Source: Dendrocalamus latiflorus
Lineage: Eukaryota > Streptophyta > Magnoliopsida > Poales > Poaceae
DNA: 64,000 nucleotides
Reading direction: 5' to 3'
NCBI GenBank assembly: GCA_017311315.1
Contig: CM029612.1
Location: 25,068,831 to 25,132,830 of the forward strand
Shown here: positions 10,210-22,136 of the stretch, in pieces
Layout of the letters: each line of letters starts with the position of its first letter
Numbering within the stretch: the first letter of the stretch is position 1
Notes under the pieces: model-generated
What the model was told of the DNA's origin: nothing
Seen by the model: only the letters and a program-made list of their open reading frames with translations
Databases searched by the model: none
Translations under genes and position numbers: made by a program

Positions 10210-13200
10210 TGTAAGAAAATATATGGTTATAATTTCTGGTCATGTGCTACTGGTAGAATTTTAATTATGTGTCTGGTCACTGTGCCAGGATAAGCAATGC
10301 TTCCCGCATATCAAGTAAGTTAAGCCACATTAACAAGTTACAGGTTGCATGTTTTGTTTGGCTAATTGTCATGACATTCGATCCATGGACAGAGGACACA
10401 TACAGATATGTTCCAGATAGATTTTAGTAAGCTGCTGTCATTATATCTGGTTAATCTTCCTATTGCTTGGGGTCAAGAAGCCGTTTAAGATTGTGTATAA
10501 AATAAATTAGATCAGTCTTATGTAGGAAAATTCTATCCTTCACTTTCAAGCCCAAGTTTTTGTTTAGAGGTCTCTGTATTAGTGAAACAATCAACTACAA
10601 AAGTTCCTCTCCTACCTATTAAGTTCTGTATTTTTGATTGACTGGTGGAGATCAACTCAGACTAATGGGTGGTGCTTATTTGGGCTTACGGCTTGGCTTT
10701 CTACAGTTACTAGCTTTCAAACGAAGTGTCTTTTCAAAACGGAGTTTACAAGTTGATTACAGTAGACATTGTCTCGATTTCATCTATATCGGCCAAAATC
10801 ACATGTAAGTATCTCTCTCTCCGTACTATCTCTCGCAAATAGTCAAAATTCAAAAATTTAAGCCCTAAAACATAGCCCAAGAGAACCCACCTATTAGTTA
10901 CCGTTATCCCCCAACGAACTGAATTAAGGACAGCGTGAAAGTTCCTTAAATAACTAAAAAATTCCCTTGCATAGAAGTACGACAAAAGTACGAGAATCTT
11001 ACTTTGTCAGGAGGTATATCCTTTATATGTTGGACTTTCAATTCAATCGATATTTCACTCATGTCAGCCAAGTAACCCCTGGCATTAAGTGTCTCCGGAA
11101 GCTTGCCTTGGTATCTTCCAGATACAAATAATGGACATTTTGCTGAAATGTCTGGAATATATTCAGAATCCACCTGATTGGGAAAAGGAAGTTCGGTTTT
11201 AAGAAACATAGCTGTTCCAGCTATGCTCATATCAAATAAGGTTAAACGGTCTTAAGTACCAACTTTCCAGACCTCTTTGTAGAAAGAAATGAGAAAACAC
11301 ATGGGAACTTATTTCATAAAATTAAAGATGAAATTTTGATCAACCATCTTAGTGTTGAGTGCTCCCAAAAGGACTAGTCAGACTGTTGAGTGTTGACTAT
11401 CTCAGAACACAGAAGCACTTTATGCTCTCCATCCCTCCCCCTTCCTCTCCCTCTAATGGTGCTAAGATATGGAGATCATACACTCATCATTAATATACTA
11501 CAGTACATGCGAGATGTCACCACAAGAATAATAACAAAGATGAATGTCATGGGTTGCTTTTTCATAGCATCACTAAAAAGTGATAGGTTAACTAGAAAAT
11601 AACTCACTTCAAATTCTTGAATATACTTTGTGGCGTCAATGGAAATATTTGTCACTATTGTGCTTGAAGCTTTCTGGAACCATTTTAGCATTCGACCCTC
11701 AATTGACCCTGGTTTAACGAATCAGAATAAAAAAAAATCTAGTTTTAAAATTTTGAATTTGGACAAAATCTTGCATATCCTAGTCCAGTTAATACATTTA
11801 ATACACAGTTAAATTCACTGGAAACAGATTTGATTATGGTTTTTATTTTGCCACCAAAGTTGCTAGATTTAATTAAAAAGAAACAGAAAAACTTCCATTA
11901 TATAAATAACCATAGGAATATGGCTTTTCCACATGTATATGGGCGTCCAGATACTGTCACCACCATCGAATGTGCCTTGAGATTGATGCGAACTTCCAAA
12001 ATTCAAACCAAAAAAAGTGTTGGATAATCAGAGAAAATTACAGTTAATGAATGTCAAAGGAAAGTTAAAAGTCCGCGAGAAAAATTTTAGAGCATAATGC
12101 AGAATTTGAATTTTCAGAAATAGTGTGTAGAACAAAATGCAGCCCAGTTCCCAGAATTAAGGGGGGAATATTAATACCTGTATTGAATGCAGCATCATAA
12201 TGCCCCTTGCCAACTGATGACAACATCCGCAAGAAATAGTGATTGCAATATGAACCTAATTTTTTTTCCCAGGAAAAATACAAACAATTAGAAAATGTTC
12301 CGTCTAATAAATGGGCAAGCATGTAAAAAAATCAAATATTCATGTCTCCAGCATATAGAGAATAAAACAGGATCATGCCTCTTTAGTCTCTTCACAAAAA
12401 TTGAGGACTGTACTGAACAAACTTGAGTAATTCAAAAGCATTTTCCACATGAGAATGAACACATAAGAGGATAGGTAGCTTTTTTGTTAAGGTTAAATGC
12501 TAGCACTAATGTATATTAGAATTGATAAGCTCCGTATGTGTTGGAAATTGGAATGCAGAACAGTACCTCATGACTACAAAATCAAAATCAACCGAGATTT
12601 GATTTCAGCACATAGCTAAGCTTGATATGTTGAGGCATAAATAAGGAAAAATGGTATGAGACGTTACCTAGTCCAAATGTAGAAATCTGAGACAAAGACC
12701 CTATATTTGTGAGCTGAGTTTTCACAATATGGCAGATGTTCCATTCATCCTCAACTGATCCATCAGTCACAAGAAAGATTTGTGGAAGGGCATCATGAGA
12801 GTTTGACAGCAAAGTCATTGCCTTATACCACAAGAGGGAAAATATCAGCAACAAAAGTGACATCGAAAATATCATAAATGTCAACTGATATCATCTTCCC
12901 TATACTGTACCTCACTCAAAGGATGCATGATGTCAGTGCCACCATGGGTGACGAAATTCAAGTTCATCCACTCAATTGCATTTTCTATTGTTTTGTCATT
13001 TACTTGCTCCAAACAGGATGAGAACGAATGGAGCTCATCATTAAATGTTATTATGTTGAAGTAATCTCCTTGCACAAGCTCAGAGAGAGCAGTGGACATG
13101 GCGTTCTTAACATTCTCAATAGGTTTTCCTTGCATGCTTCCACTTGCATTAACGATAAACACAACTGCCTTTCTAAAGACCTATCACATTACTCAAATGA

Positions 13201-14735
13201 GATAAATTGCACTAAGAGAAACATTTTATGAAGAACAAAATTGGATAACAAAATAAATCTTACTACAAGTGGAATGAATACTGATAATGCCCTAGAAAAC
13301 AAAAAAAAAATATTGAACTATGGCTAAAGAAATATCAACATGCCTGAAAAAGAGCATAAACACACAATCACCAGAAAATTAGAACTATTTATAATTAAAA
13401 AGTGATGTTTAACCTAGATACTTTCAGCAAGCTACAAGCTTTTAACTACATATTTCTCATCAAAGTAAATACCATTAGTTTAAAGCAATAGGGCATTTCC
13501 ACACTGACATAAATTTATTCACTTATTATGTTAAGATAACAAGACAATAACCAAGCAAGAGCAACTACCTTCCTGTTCTGGTTATTTCCAGGTAAAAGAA
13601 AAATGCAGATCATGTCTCTGTCATCATAGTCTCGCAATGTTGGGGGCTGCACAAGCACTCCGCCAGACAAATCACCTGAGTAGACCTATAGGCATGAAAA
13701 AAAATTAGGCAATGAAACTCAACTCCATTGCAAGTCTGCAGTTAAATTGAAATGGTGAACTCGTAAAAGTCTCCATATCCACAGATGTTATTTGTTGAAT
13801 AACATGTGGACATTTGAACAGAATGTGGATGGAAGCATTCTTGTTATAGTAAAGATTTAAGACATCAAATAATCCTGCAGTCTGTCATAAATTTAATAAA
13901 AAAAAGAGGTCTTGCATGTTAATCTCTTGTGAAAGACATTGATGTTCTCCTTTGATGCAGCATGCTAATTGCTATCACCAACGGAGAAGATTAATGCTCA
14001 ACTATACTAGTACTGCACAGCAAGCATAGCATAGCTATCATGTCACTGTATTCAAAAGAAAATGATATGAAGGATGTGTATCAGTGTATCATTTGCATGC
14101 TAATTCTATACAATTCCTTAAGACCTTGAAGTTGTAGTACAAGCTAAGCCAGCCTTATGCCCTCACCATAAAAGAAATTTAATGACTAAACTTTAGTTCC
14201 AAGTTCAGCTTTAAATAGATAACACACATGTTGCTTTCAATATTTCGATATTCTACCATATGCAGGGCCGACAAAGACAAGAGAGTATGATAAGATGTTT
14301 AGAAACATTGAAGACAAGGTACAATTAATCAAAAGAAAAACTATCGGAGAAAAACTTAAAACTATCAGAGAAAAACTTAAAACTATCAGAGAAAAACTTA
14401 CACTATATTTTAAGGTAAAATCTTTGTTTGACCAATTCTCAACAACTGCTTCATGCAAGAAAGACAATTTCTCACCTTGCCTATTTTTTTCCTGAAAATG
14501 TAAAAGAACAACTCATGATAACCAGTGCATTCCAAAGAGTGTCCAAATGGTACTTACAAAAGCAATAAATAGTTGTATACCTTCAAGGGATGGCTTGTCC
14601 CCTGCAATAAAACCTCTTTACTCACACCACTATTCACAGTCAACTGAATTTTCTCCCTTTTCATGAATACTTTTGGCAAAGGGTTCACATATTGCGGAAA
14701 CCTAAAAGGAATATCAACAGAAAACTGTCCATTGT

Positions 14736-14924
14736 TTTTTCTCGAACATGCGGGAGAACTGCGTATCTTTGTATTAAGAAAGGAAAACAAAATAGGGGTT
14801 TGAAAAAACCCTTACAGACCCAAACACACACCCACCAAACCTACTCTAGCCTATGGTAGAGGTAACAAAAAACGACCTCGACCAAGGAGGATCTAGACCA
14901 AATCCTGAGGCGGGGCAGTTAGGT
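14736..14924 (-). mobile_element. short non-LTR retroposon (LINE 3' end or SINE) inside vWA-gene exon 3
   Basis: A 189-bp insert is flanked by a perfect 15-bp target duplication AAAACTGTCCATTGT (14721-14735, 14925-14939). On the minus strand it ends CATGTTCGAGAAAAA, a short A-rich tail. The words before it (AATACAAAGATACGCAG...) resemble 3' ends of grass L1-type LINEs, which is recall, not a search. The duplicated site encodes the exon's NGQF. The reading across YDNGQF|SVDIPFRFPQYV is restored only if the insert and one duplicate are removed. It is most likely a 5'-truncated LINE copy or a SINE using a LINE tail. Confidence 0.82.
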
Positions 14925-16682
14925 AAAACTGTCCATTGTCATACAGCAACTTCTGTGACCATCTAATTGTGGCAAAAATGTCTTCTCCTCCTCCAACCTT
15001 GATGAGATAAAAGAAATTAGTTAGCAAAGGAAGATATGGCTGCTGAAAGCTTGAAACATAACAAGGTAGCAAGTTGGGACTGGTGGTGTAACAAGTACCT
15101 TTGGTATTGTCAAGGAAAACAACTTGCACTGTATAAGACCCCCACTCTCAGTTTTTGCAATCTTAACAGCACTGTGATCCTCTACATCAAATACATGAGT
15201 ACTGTACAATCTTTCCCCAACAGTAACCTCAGCGCCTAGAATTGAACCCTATTAGCCAAAATATTCTTAGATTGAGACCAGCAGCAAATTGCAAAAATGA
15301 ACTGTATTCAGATAATGTAAGCATTAAGAATTATTGCCACATAAAATACAATAGCAAGTCTTATGTTTTGCTTAATTAGATGCTCACACGGTGATAATAC
15401 TTACATTTCTGGAAAGGGAAGAATTTGTACTGCACGCACACTATTGACTAGAGTAATGAGATCGATTTTCTTTAATTGCTGTAACGATCAAGTTGTTAAG
15501 TTGTATACATCAGAATGATAAAAAAAATTAGAAAGAAATCAGGCTTGCTTGCACTGCTCTCAAGTTATCACACATTTCAGCCTTATATAAAGTCTTTGTC
15601 AACCCACACCCTAATGCAAACGGAACAACAGAAATCCAATAGTATTATGTATACATGCCCATCAAAAACTAAGCTCCTAATCCACAACTTAATAATAGTC
15701 TATTCAAATTCCATTTCTCCAAATAACAGTTGAAAAGCATATTTTGTTTGGGCCATTGGCAAATCTTGCACTACGATGAAAGGAAATAACAAGAAAACAA
15801 TCCAATGTATGTCCTAACAGGAAAATGGAATAGCATGCACTGTACAAAACTAAAGCATTTATTGGAGGTGTGTGCAAACACAGTTATCCCTTCGCAAGTC
15901 AGGTTACCTTCCCAAGTCCAATCCAATATTTCTTTCTTGTTGCTTATTTTCTAACATGGAAAGCAAGGAATTTGTCTTGCTTGCATCCAGAACTACAATG
16001 GAACTCACTCCCAGCAGAGAGCTGCGTCCAGGAGCAAAGAAGTCCAAACGGCATCATCCATAACCAATGTTCCAACAATCGGCGTAAGTCATGAGTCATG
16101 ACAGAACTGGCTCCTCATGTGCGCAAAGCAGCACTCTAGTCCAACGCAAATGATTATGCACAGCCAATTCATTGGCCCCAACCACCTAACTGAAATCAAA
16201 TTGCACGCAGACTATAACGCAATAATGCTAATTATTCCAGCACCTAACGGAAACCCAATCTAACACAAGCATCAAAAGATTTGATCGAACGTAGAAACAA
16301 CAGGGGATACGGATCGAATCGGATGACCTGCTAGCCCATGGGCACGACGACGCGGCAGTCGCAGTCCCGGCTGCGCGTGAGGCAGTGCACCCACCAGCGC
16401 GCGCGCACGGTGACCTCGGCGGCGCGCAGTCGACCGACAGGTCGACCTCCCGCATCTGGAGCGGGATGAGCGCGGGCGGGTCGAGGCGACCGTAGACGTG
16501 AGGCTGGTAGCTGGGCACGTCGGGGCTGTCGACCGCGCCGGGGTCCACCACCACCGCGTACGCCATCGGCGCTGCGGGCAGCAGCGAGTCGGAATCCGGC
16601 CCCGCGGACCGCTCCATGGCCGCGCAAGCCGCTTGGAGAGCTTGAGGCCGTCCTCCACCGCGCGCGCGAAATCATCCCCCAT

Positions 16683-19180
16683 GGCTAGAGCCCGGAGGGG
16701 AAGGCCGGCGGCTTAGGGCATGGGGAGGAGGAGGAGCAGGCAGGAGAGGAGAGGAGAGGCGAGGCGGAGGCGTGGGAATGGCGTTGATACGGTTGGGGAT
16801 TTGGGAGGAGGGGATAGTTTTTCCGCGTGGTTGAGCTTGAGCTTTTAGTTTCTGATTTATATTTTACGATTTATAAATTTTATTTTTTTTAAATTTATAG
16901 TTTTTTGAGTTTTTTGTCGATTCTTTTTCGCATATTTATTTACGTTGTCCGTGATGAGCTAATATATTTTTCTATTTTTTAAATTTTTTAAAATTTAATT
17001 ACGCCAAATAAGCCACCTTTAGCTACAGTGTAATTTCAACTAGTTACAGTACAATTTCAGCCATAAGTCATCATTTTTTAGCCCAACCGAGCGGGGCCTT
17101 AAGCAGGGAAAATGATGAGCTGGGTGTAACCGTGGAAGACGAGACGCGGGATACAACACTGTGGACGGTGGTTACCAAGTAATGCATCTATAGAATATCA
17201 AATTTCTGTCAGTTTTGATATATTTATAATCAATATTTATAAAAATAGTTGTATATATATAAAAATGATAAAAATATTGCTTCTATCGCCTGATGCACCT
17301 TGCGCCGGACACCTACAACATTGAAGCCACCGGGTGGCCGCCGACCACCAAGCGGCACCCAGCCGCCACACCACAATCAAGAGGTATTACTTGCCTTAAT
17401 TATTTTTTGTGTACTAAATCTTTTTAATTTTTAAATATAGCAAATGAGTTTGAAAAAATTATAAATTTTTATGTGTAGTCTTCGTAGTCTTCCGACACAA
17501 CGTACTTGATTGTATTATTTATTTGATAATTTTATTCGTTGTGAATGTTGCTCAAAAATTCGTATGATTAGCATTTAATTATTTTATTGTATACTATTTG
17601 TTTAAATTTTTAAATATAACAAATGATCTCAAAATATTACAAAATTTTATGTGCAATCTTCCGACACAATGTACTGAATTGTGTAATTTGTTAACAATTT
17701 TATCCACTGTGAATGTTGCTCAAAAATTTGTATGATTAGTAGATGATTAATACTCGTTTAGGTGCATTGTAATGACCTACCGCCTGGCCACTAGGTGGCA
17801 TACTTTGAAGCTAGTGGCAGGCATTGGCACCGTGCGGCAGTGCCTTGTCTTCACTTGCATTATTAGGTGTGGGAGTAAATGGAGTGGTCAAAGGCTGTTT
17901 GTCTGATATGAAAAATGAGTACTCGTGCATATGCGATGAGAGAACAGACCACCAAAAGTGTCACTTGCGTCGCTTATATCTCCCTACGAGCAGTTCACTC
18001 CCACCATTATCGGCGCGTCGTTAGCACACGCTTCTCTATCTCTCTCACTATAAATTTTTGCTACACGCAGTCACACTCTTGTAGTCACTTCGCTGACACT
18101 CCTTGCCTACGCTCTTCGTCCGCTTTCTTCACAGCTAAATTAAGTATTTTAGTGCCATTATTAGCGGTCATATTAATAGGTAATATTTTTTCATTGTCTT
18201 TGTTACATGTGTACGTAATTAGTTACAGTTATTTAGGTGTAATTAATCTAGTCCTAGTTATTTAGGCATATTTAATTAATTTTTATATTAATTAATTTTT
18301 ATTAGCAAGTAAATGTTGTTTTATTATATATTTTTTTTATATGCTTTTATGTTGAATGCATTAGACATTAAAATCGTAATTACTAAGTGTAGCAAATAAT
18401 TAAGTTGTGATACCAGAGGAAAGGTTATATTAGAAACATAAAAAAGAATCTCTAGCAAACTTCGTGTTGCATCATGCATACTGCCTACTATTATACATGT
18501 GTGCCCTGTCAGTCTATCATGTGAACCTAGGCTAGCTAGCTAAGTAGTGCTACTCCTAACTCATTTTAATTCTTAATTAATCACACATAAACATGTTTTA
18601 GCCTTGTGCTCCAAATTTGCAAGAGTTTTACATGTGTGCATTATGTAATGCTTTTAGATAACTAGCTAGGATCATTCGTTTAGTTATGCAGAACTGCACT
18701 TATCAGTTATTGTGGAGTGTGGAGTATCCATTAGTACTAATACGCATTTGTGAGGCAGAAAAGTGGTGCAACAAGCTGTATAGTATAAAAAAGCTGGGTT
18801 TATTATCACATTACCTTTAAACTGTTCTTTATGGACACAAGCATCACTCATACTTGTACTACTATTTTATGAAAGACATCTGAGATAGAGAAAAATAAAT
18901 GACCAGATATGTAGCAAAACAAAATTATACTGACAAACAATTATGACAAGTAGCATCAAGTGCAAATCTAATTGGTCTAGATGTTTTTTCTTGACCAGAT
19001 TATGAGCATGTGTTCATATGCACCATTTATTTGGACCAGTACGCATTTGTAGTGTTCATTTTAGTCCTAAGTGTACATTATTTTATACTAGTTATTTCAT
19101 CATAAATTTTAATTTGTAGTATTTTACTATTATTATCAATCTTCACACTAATATTTGGTCTATCCCAATTGTTGGAAGGT
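16683..19180. other. AT-rich intergenic spacer
   Basis: No gene is supported. The region 16850-17100 has the texture of a MITE end, with runs of T/A and a terminal-looking CCGAGCGGGGCCTTAAG near 17086-17102, but a matching opposite end was not found. The rest is AT-rich, apart from two short GC-rich patches near 17285-17385 and 17780-17850 that share the word CGCCTG. Confidence 0.4.
17396..17745. repeat. ~180-bp imperfect tandem duplication
   Basis: Two units, about 17396-17574 and 17575-17745, share in order TTTTTAAATATA, CAAATGA, CTTCCGACACAA and GTGAATGTTGCTCAAAAATT. Divergence is moderate, with small indels. No coding function is apparent. Confidence 0.6.
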
Positions 19181-19189
19181 ATGTCTTTA

Positions 19190-22093
19190 TCGGAGCTTCT
19201 TGAATAGTTCTACGATGAGAACCACCGGTGCCACTCATGGATGACAGGTGACGCAGCTGGCCCTCCGCCCTTCAGGCTGCAGGGAAGGAGGGATCATTGG
19301 GAGCTAGTTGCAATCCTACGGGCTACGGGCTTGTTGCCATTTGCGAGGCTAGTCTCCATTGGACGCTAGTTCACCCTCGACGGTAGCCTTCTCACGTCAC
19401 TAGTGGACAGGTGGAGGCTTGAGATGCACACATTCTATTTTTGGTGGGGTAAGATGACGGTCACTCTGCAAGACGTCTCATTTTTGAATGGTTTTCCTCT
19501 CCAGGGGTAACGCACTTGTTCCAGCCCTTGCACCGATGGACTGGAAGGAGAGACTGACGGATCGGTTCGACCTAGCTATCCTGGAGGGTGCTTATGGTGT
19601 CCCCCGCATTTGACTGAAGAATTTTAGTGTGTGCCTGTTGTGGCTACAGACTAAACAGAGAGAGAGTGGTATGGTAGTGGAGAGTTAGGTGATCAATGCT
19701 TGGGGCTCCCCCATAGCTTGGATGGCTTATATATATTCACATGGGGAGTATTTTACAGTTATGTCCTTACACCCAAGTATCCCTCGCAAGGGCATTTATG
19801 TCATTACATATGCCCCATTTTGGGCTTTACTACCTTCTAACAGGCCGGCTGGGCTTAGGTGGGGGCCACCCCTACAAAAGTGCCCACAGGATACACCGCT
19901 CGAGGTCATCAGGACACGCCTCGTCACGTACATTATTCAGCTCTTTAGTTAGAGCATGTTTTCAGCCATACACGATGATATTTGTAGCCCCAAGATCATC
20001 TACCTCATCGAGTATTTGGCTGACGTGGAGATTAGGACGATGCCTTAGTACAGCTGGGGATCAGCCGTCCTATGCGCCACATATCTAGGTTGTGTGATGC
20101 TTGCTAGCGCGGCACTGCTGATACCCCCAGCCTGACCATCTGCTACATGCTCCTACAGTTGTGGAGTTGGGAGCACTTTCCTGTCGGACGTCTGACCATC
20201 GAGAGGCCAGTGCACCCGTTCGACGAGTTCACCGACCTGATAGACAGGCCCACTATGGGCTTTCAGTGGACTGGTGCTTGTCAGCGCCGGGCCAAGGGCA
20301 GACCATCGAGGTGCTACTCGTTGTGGCACTACGAGTTCAAGTCGTTGCACAACAACGACATCATCTAGGATCCATAAACTATAGACTTTATGGAGCGTGT
20401 ATCGCTGTACGGGCTGTCCCTGCAATGCCTGTAGGACTCGGAGCTATCAGTGATGACACGCCATCTGGTGTTCTTGTACATGGTGGATGCTTACACACCG
20501 CAACGTGTAATGCGATAGTTCGGTTAGCACTAAGTCGTGCCCCCTCCGGATGGCAGGTTCCTACCATGAGCCATACACCGATGAGTCAAACTCTATTCGA
20601 GTAATATTTACACTTTGTACGTCCTGCTCTGTAACTTCGATGATTTCATAAATGCAGTCGATGAGTCAAACTCTATTTGAGTAATATTTACACTTTGTAT
20701 GTCCTGCTCTATAACTTCGATGATTTCAGAAATGCAGCCAATCGAGGACGGATTAGCATGGTACGGACTGACAACCACTACAGTAGGAGTGGACAACGAC
20801 ATGGACGGACATGGCACACCTAGATGTTGTCATGGAGCAGTATCTGTACGATGTCCGGACGTACGACGAGTACATGCAGTGGTACATACTCCGGTCACGT
20901 GGCAGACTCACCGTTCCTCCACCAGATCGCCTCGAGTAGGTCACGTAGGACGACAGTCTACAATGCTCTATCGATCGCCACAGTGCATCACGGCGCCATG
21001 ACAATGTAAAGCAGTTGCAATTTCTAATCGTTTCATTTATGAAATTCATACTGATCGTTACTAAACCTGTTTCGTATGTTACTTCAGTTAGAGCAGGCTT
21101 AGCACATCGCAAGTGCGTCTGAGACCATCATCAGCAGCCGGGATACACCACCAGCCCTGTAAAATACTTTGAAGTACATCCTATAGCAGGCTAAAAAATA
21201 GTGCACAACCTAAGCTACGGTCATTCGATGGAGCACGTCTTGCACATCAGGCACCTAGTGAGGGGTACTGTGCTCACCCGCCAGGTCGTCGTGACTTGGC
21301 AAGTCCATCTGACCATCGCAACCTACTGAGTCTGCCCAGCATCGTAGTACTAGCCGTCGATCATCCACAGGCCATACCGATGAGAAGGTAACTTATGTAC
21401 AAACCTACGTTTAGTTTTCCTGTTATGCCTTATGTTTCGCTAACATCATGGCATTCTCCTACCTCAAGTCCGTCATCGAGATTCATCACTTTCGACGTCC
21501 GTACTACCTACACAGACTACCGCTCTCCATCGTTCATCTTCACTGCACATTCGAGAGGTACGAGATTCGCATTCTACATCTGAAATGTTTATTATGACTA
21601 ACATCATTTCATCTTGCAGCCTTCAATTCAATGTGGGGGTGACATCGAGTCCACCGATGACGATACGGGCCTCCTAGATGCTTCCAAGGAGCGGTACATA
21701 GTGCCAGGTTTTGCAGCGTACAGAAGGGCAGAACTCATCGTTCACACCATACGCAGGGTGTGGAGACTTTGGTGGGCAGAGCTCCTTCAGCATTGCTACC
21801 ACACCGTACAGCGAAGGCCAGGGTTCCTCCGCACATCGGAGATTTCTAGAGTCCTTTGTTCACGACTTCATCTTTGGCGGCACCCAATTCGACATGTCGA
21901 CGTAGGAGCACATCGATGCTTACTATCAGACACGGTCTGATGTATCTCAGCCTACTCAAGAAACGGAACGGTCTCCATACCTCCTCCGAACCGACACGCA
22001 AGCTCTGGACTAGTTGACGTACCCCACGAGACATGCTTGTGCTCAATGGAAGACAAGACCACACACGGAGAGGCAAACATTATGGGGAGATAG
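19190..22093 (+). pseudogene. decayed plant-mobile-domain (PMD) gene
   Basis: Disconnected plus-strand peptides read in the order expected for the grass 'aminotransferase-like, plant mobile domain' family: RATGLLPFARLVSI, DRWRLEMHTFYFWWGKMTVT with LQDVSFLNGFPLQG (about 19400-19510), LQLWSWEHFPVGRL and LWHYEFKSLHNNDII (about 20155-20370), and DVRTYDEYMQWYI (about 20850-20890). Stops and frameshifts separate them. Intron-like GT...AG stretches remain at about 20603-20735 and 21007-21090. This family is often carried by, or derived from, transposons. The Copia element at 22094 interrupts the region, and a possible final exon may survive at 28137-28202. Confidence 0.6.
20580..20739 (+). repeat. 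80-bp tandem duplication inside the PMD pseudogene
   Basis: Units 20580-20659 and 20660-20739 both read GATGAGTCAAACTCTATT...AAATGCAG with about five substitutions. The unit spans a short exon end plus the following putative intron, so the exon/intron border is duplicated. Confidence 0.85.
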
Positions 22094-22136
22094 TGAGAGA
22101 CCATGTGTAGGTGATCACATGTTTATGATGAGTAAT

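Larger units (their letters stand above)
2335..10363. repeat. 207-bp ancestral tandem duplication, second copy split by a retrotransposon
   Basis: Copy A is 2335-2541. Copy B starts at 2542, runs to the target site at 2608, and resumes after the Ty3 element at 10215-10363. Both contain the same words in order: GGACATGTT, GGACAATAATTAGG, CTACTGGTAGAA and GTGTCTGGTCACTGTGCC. The copies differ by scattered substitutions and small indels, so the duplication predates the insertion. It lies in the intron before the last visible vWA-gene exon. Confidence 0.8.
2143..16682 (-). pseudogene. VIT/vWA-domain gene (inter-alpha-trypsin inhibitor heavy chain-like), broken
   Basis: Eleven minus-strand exons are readable: 16682-16328, 15235-15099, 14997-14581, 14491-14402, 13685-13569, 13180-12911, 12821-12668, 12255-12178, 11708-11608, 11173-11003 and 2217-2143, nearly all with GT/AG borders and compatible phases. 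The order of peptides matches plant inter-alpha-trypsin inhibitor heavy-chain-related proteins: an N-terminal segment, a VIT-like region (exons 2-4), a vWA domain (FIVNASGSMQG in exon 6, LVTDGSVEDE in exon 7) and a C-terminal LTAEAWLSENKQL segment in the last exon. Lesions: two frameshifts in exon 1 (near 16620 and 16425); a TAG at 16331-16333 where relatives have Glu; a phase mismatch between exons 1 and 2; a 189-bp retroposon inside exon 3; and Asn for the first MIDAS Asp (DxSxS) in the vWA domain. A Ty3 element separates the last two visible exons. Exons beyond 2143 are not seen. The family assignment is from recognition and was not searched. Confidence 0.8.

Noticed and set aside
16850..17102. 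Possible complete MITE
   Set aside because: Only one terminal-looking end was found. No matching inverted end or target duplication could be located.
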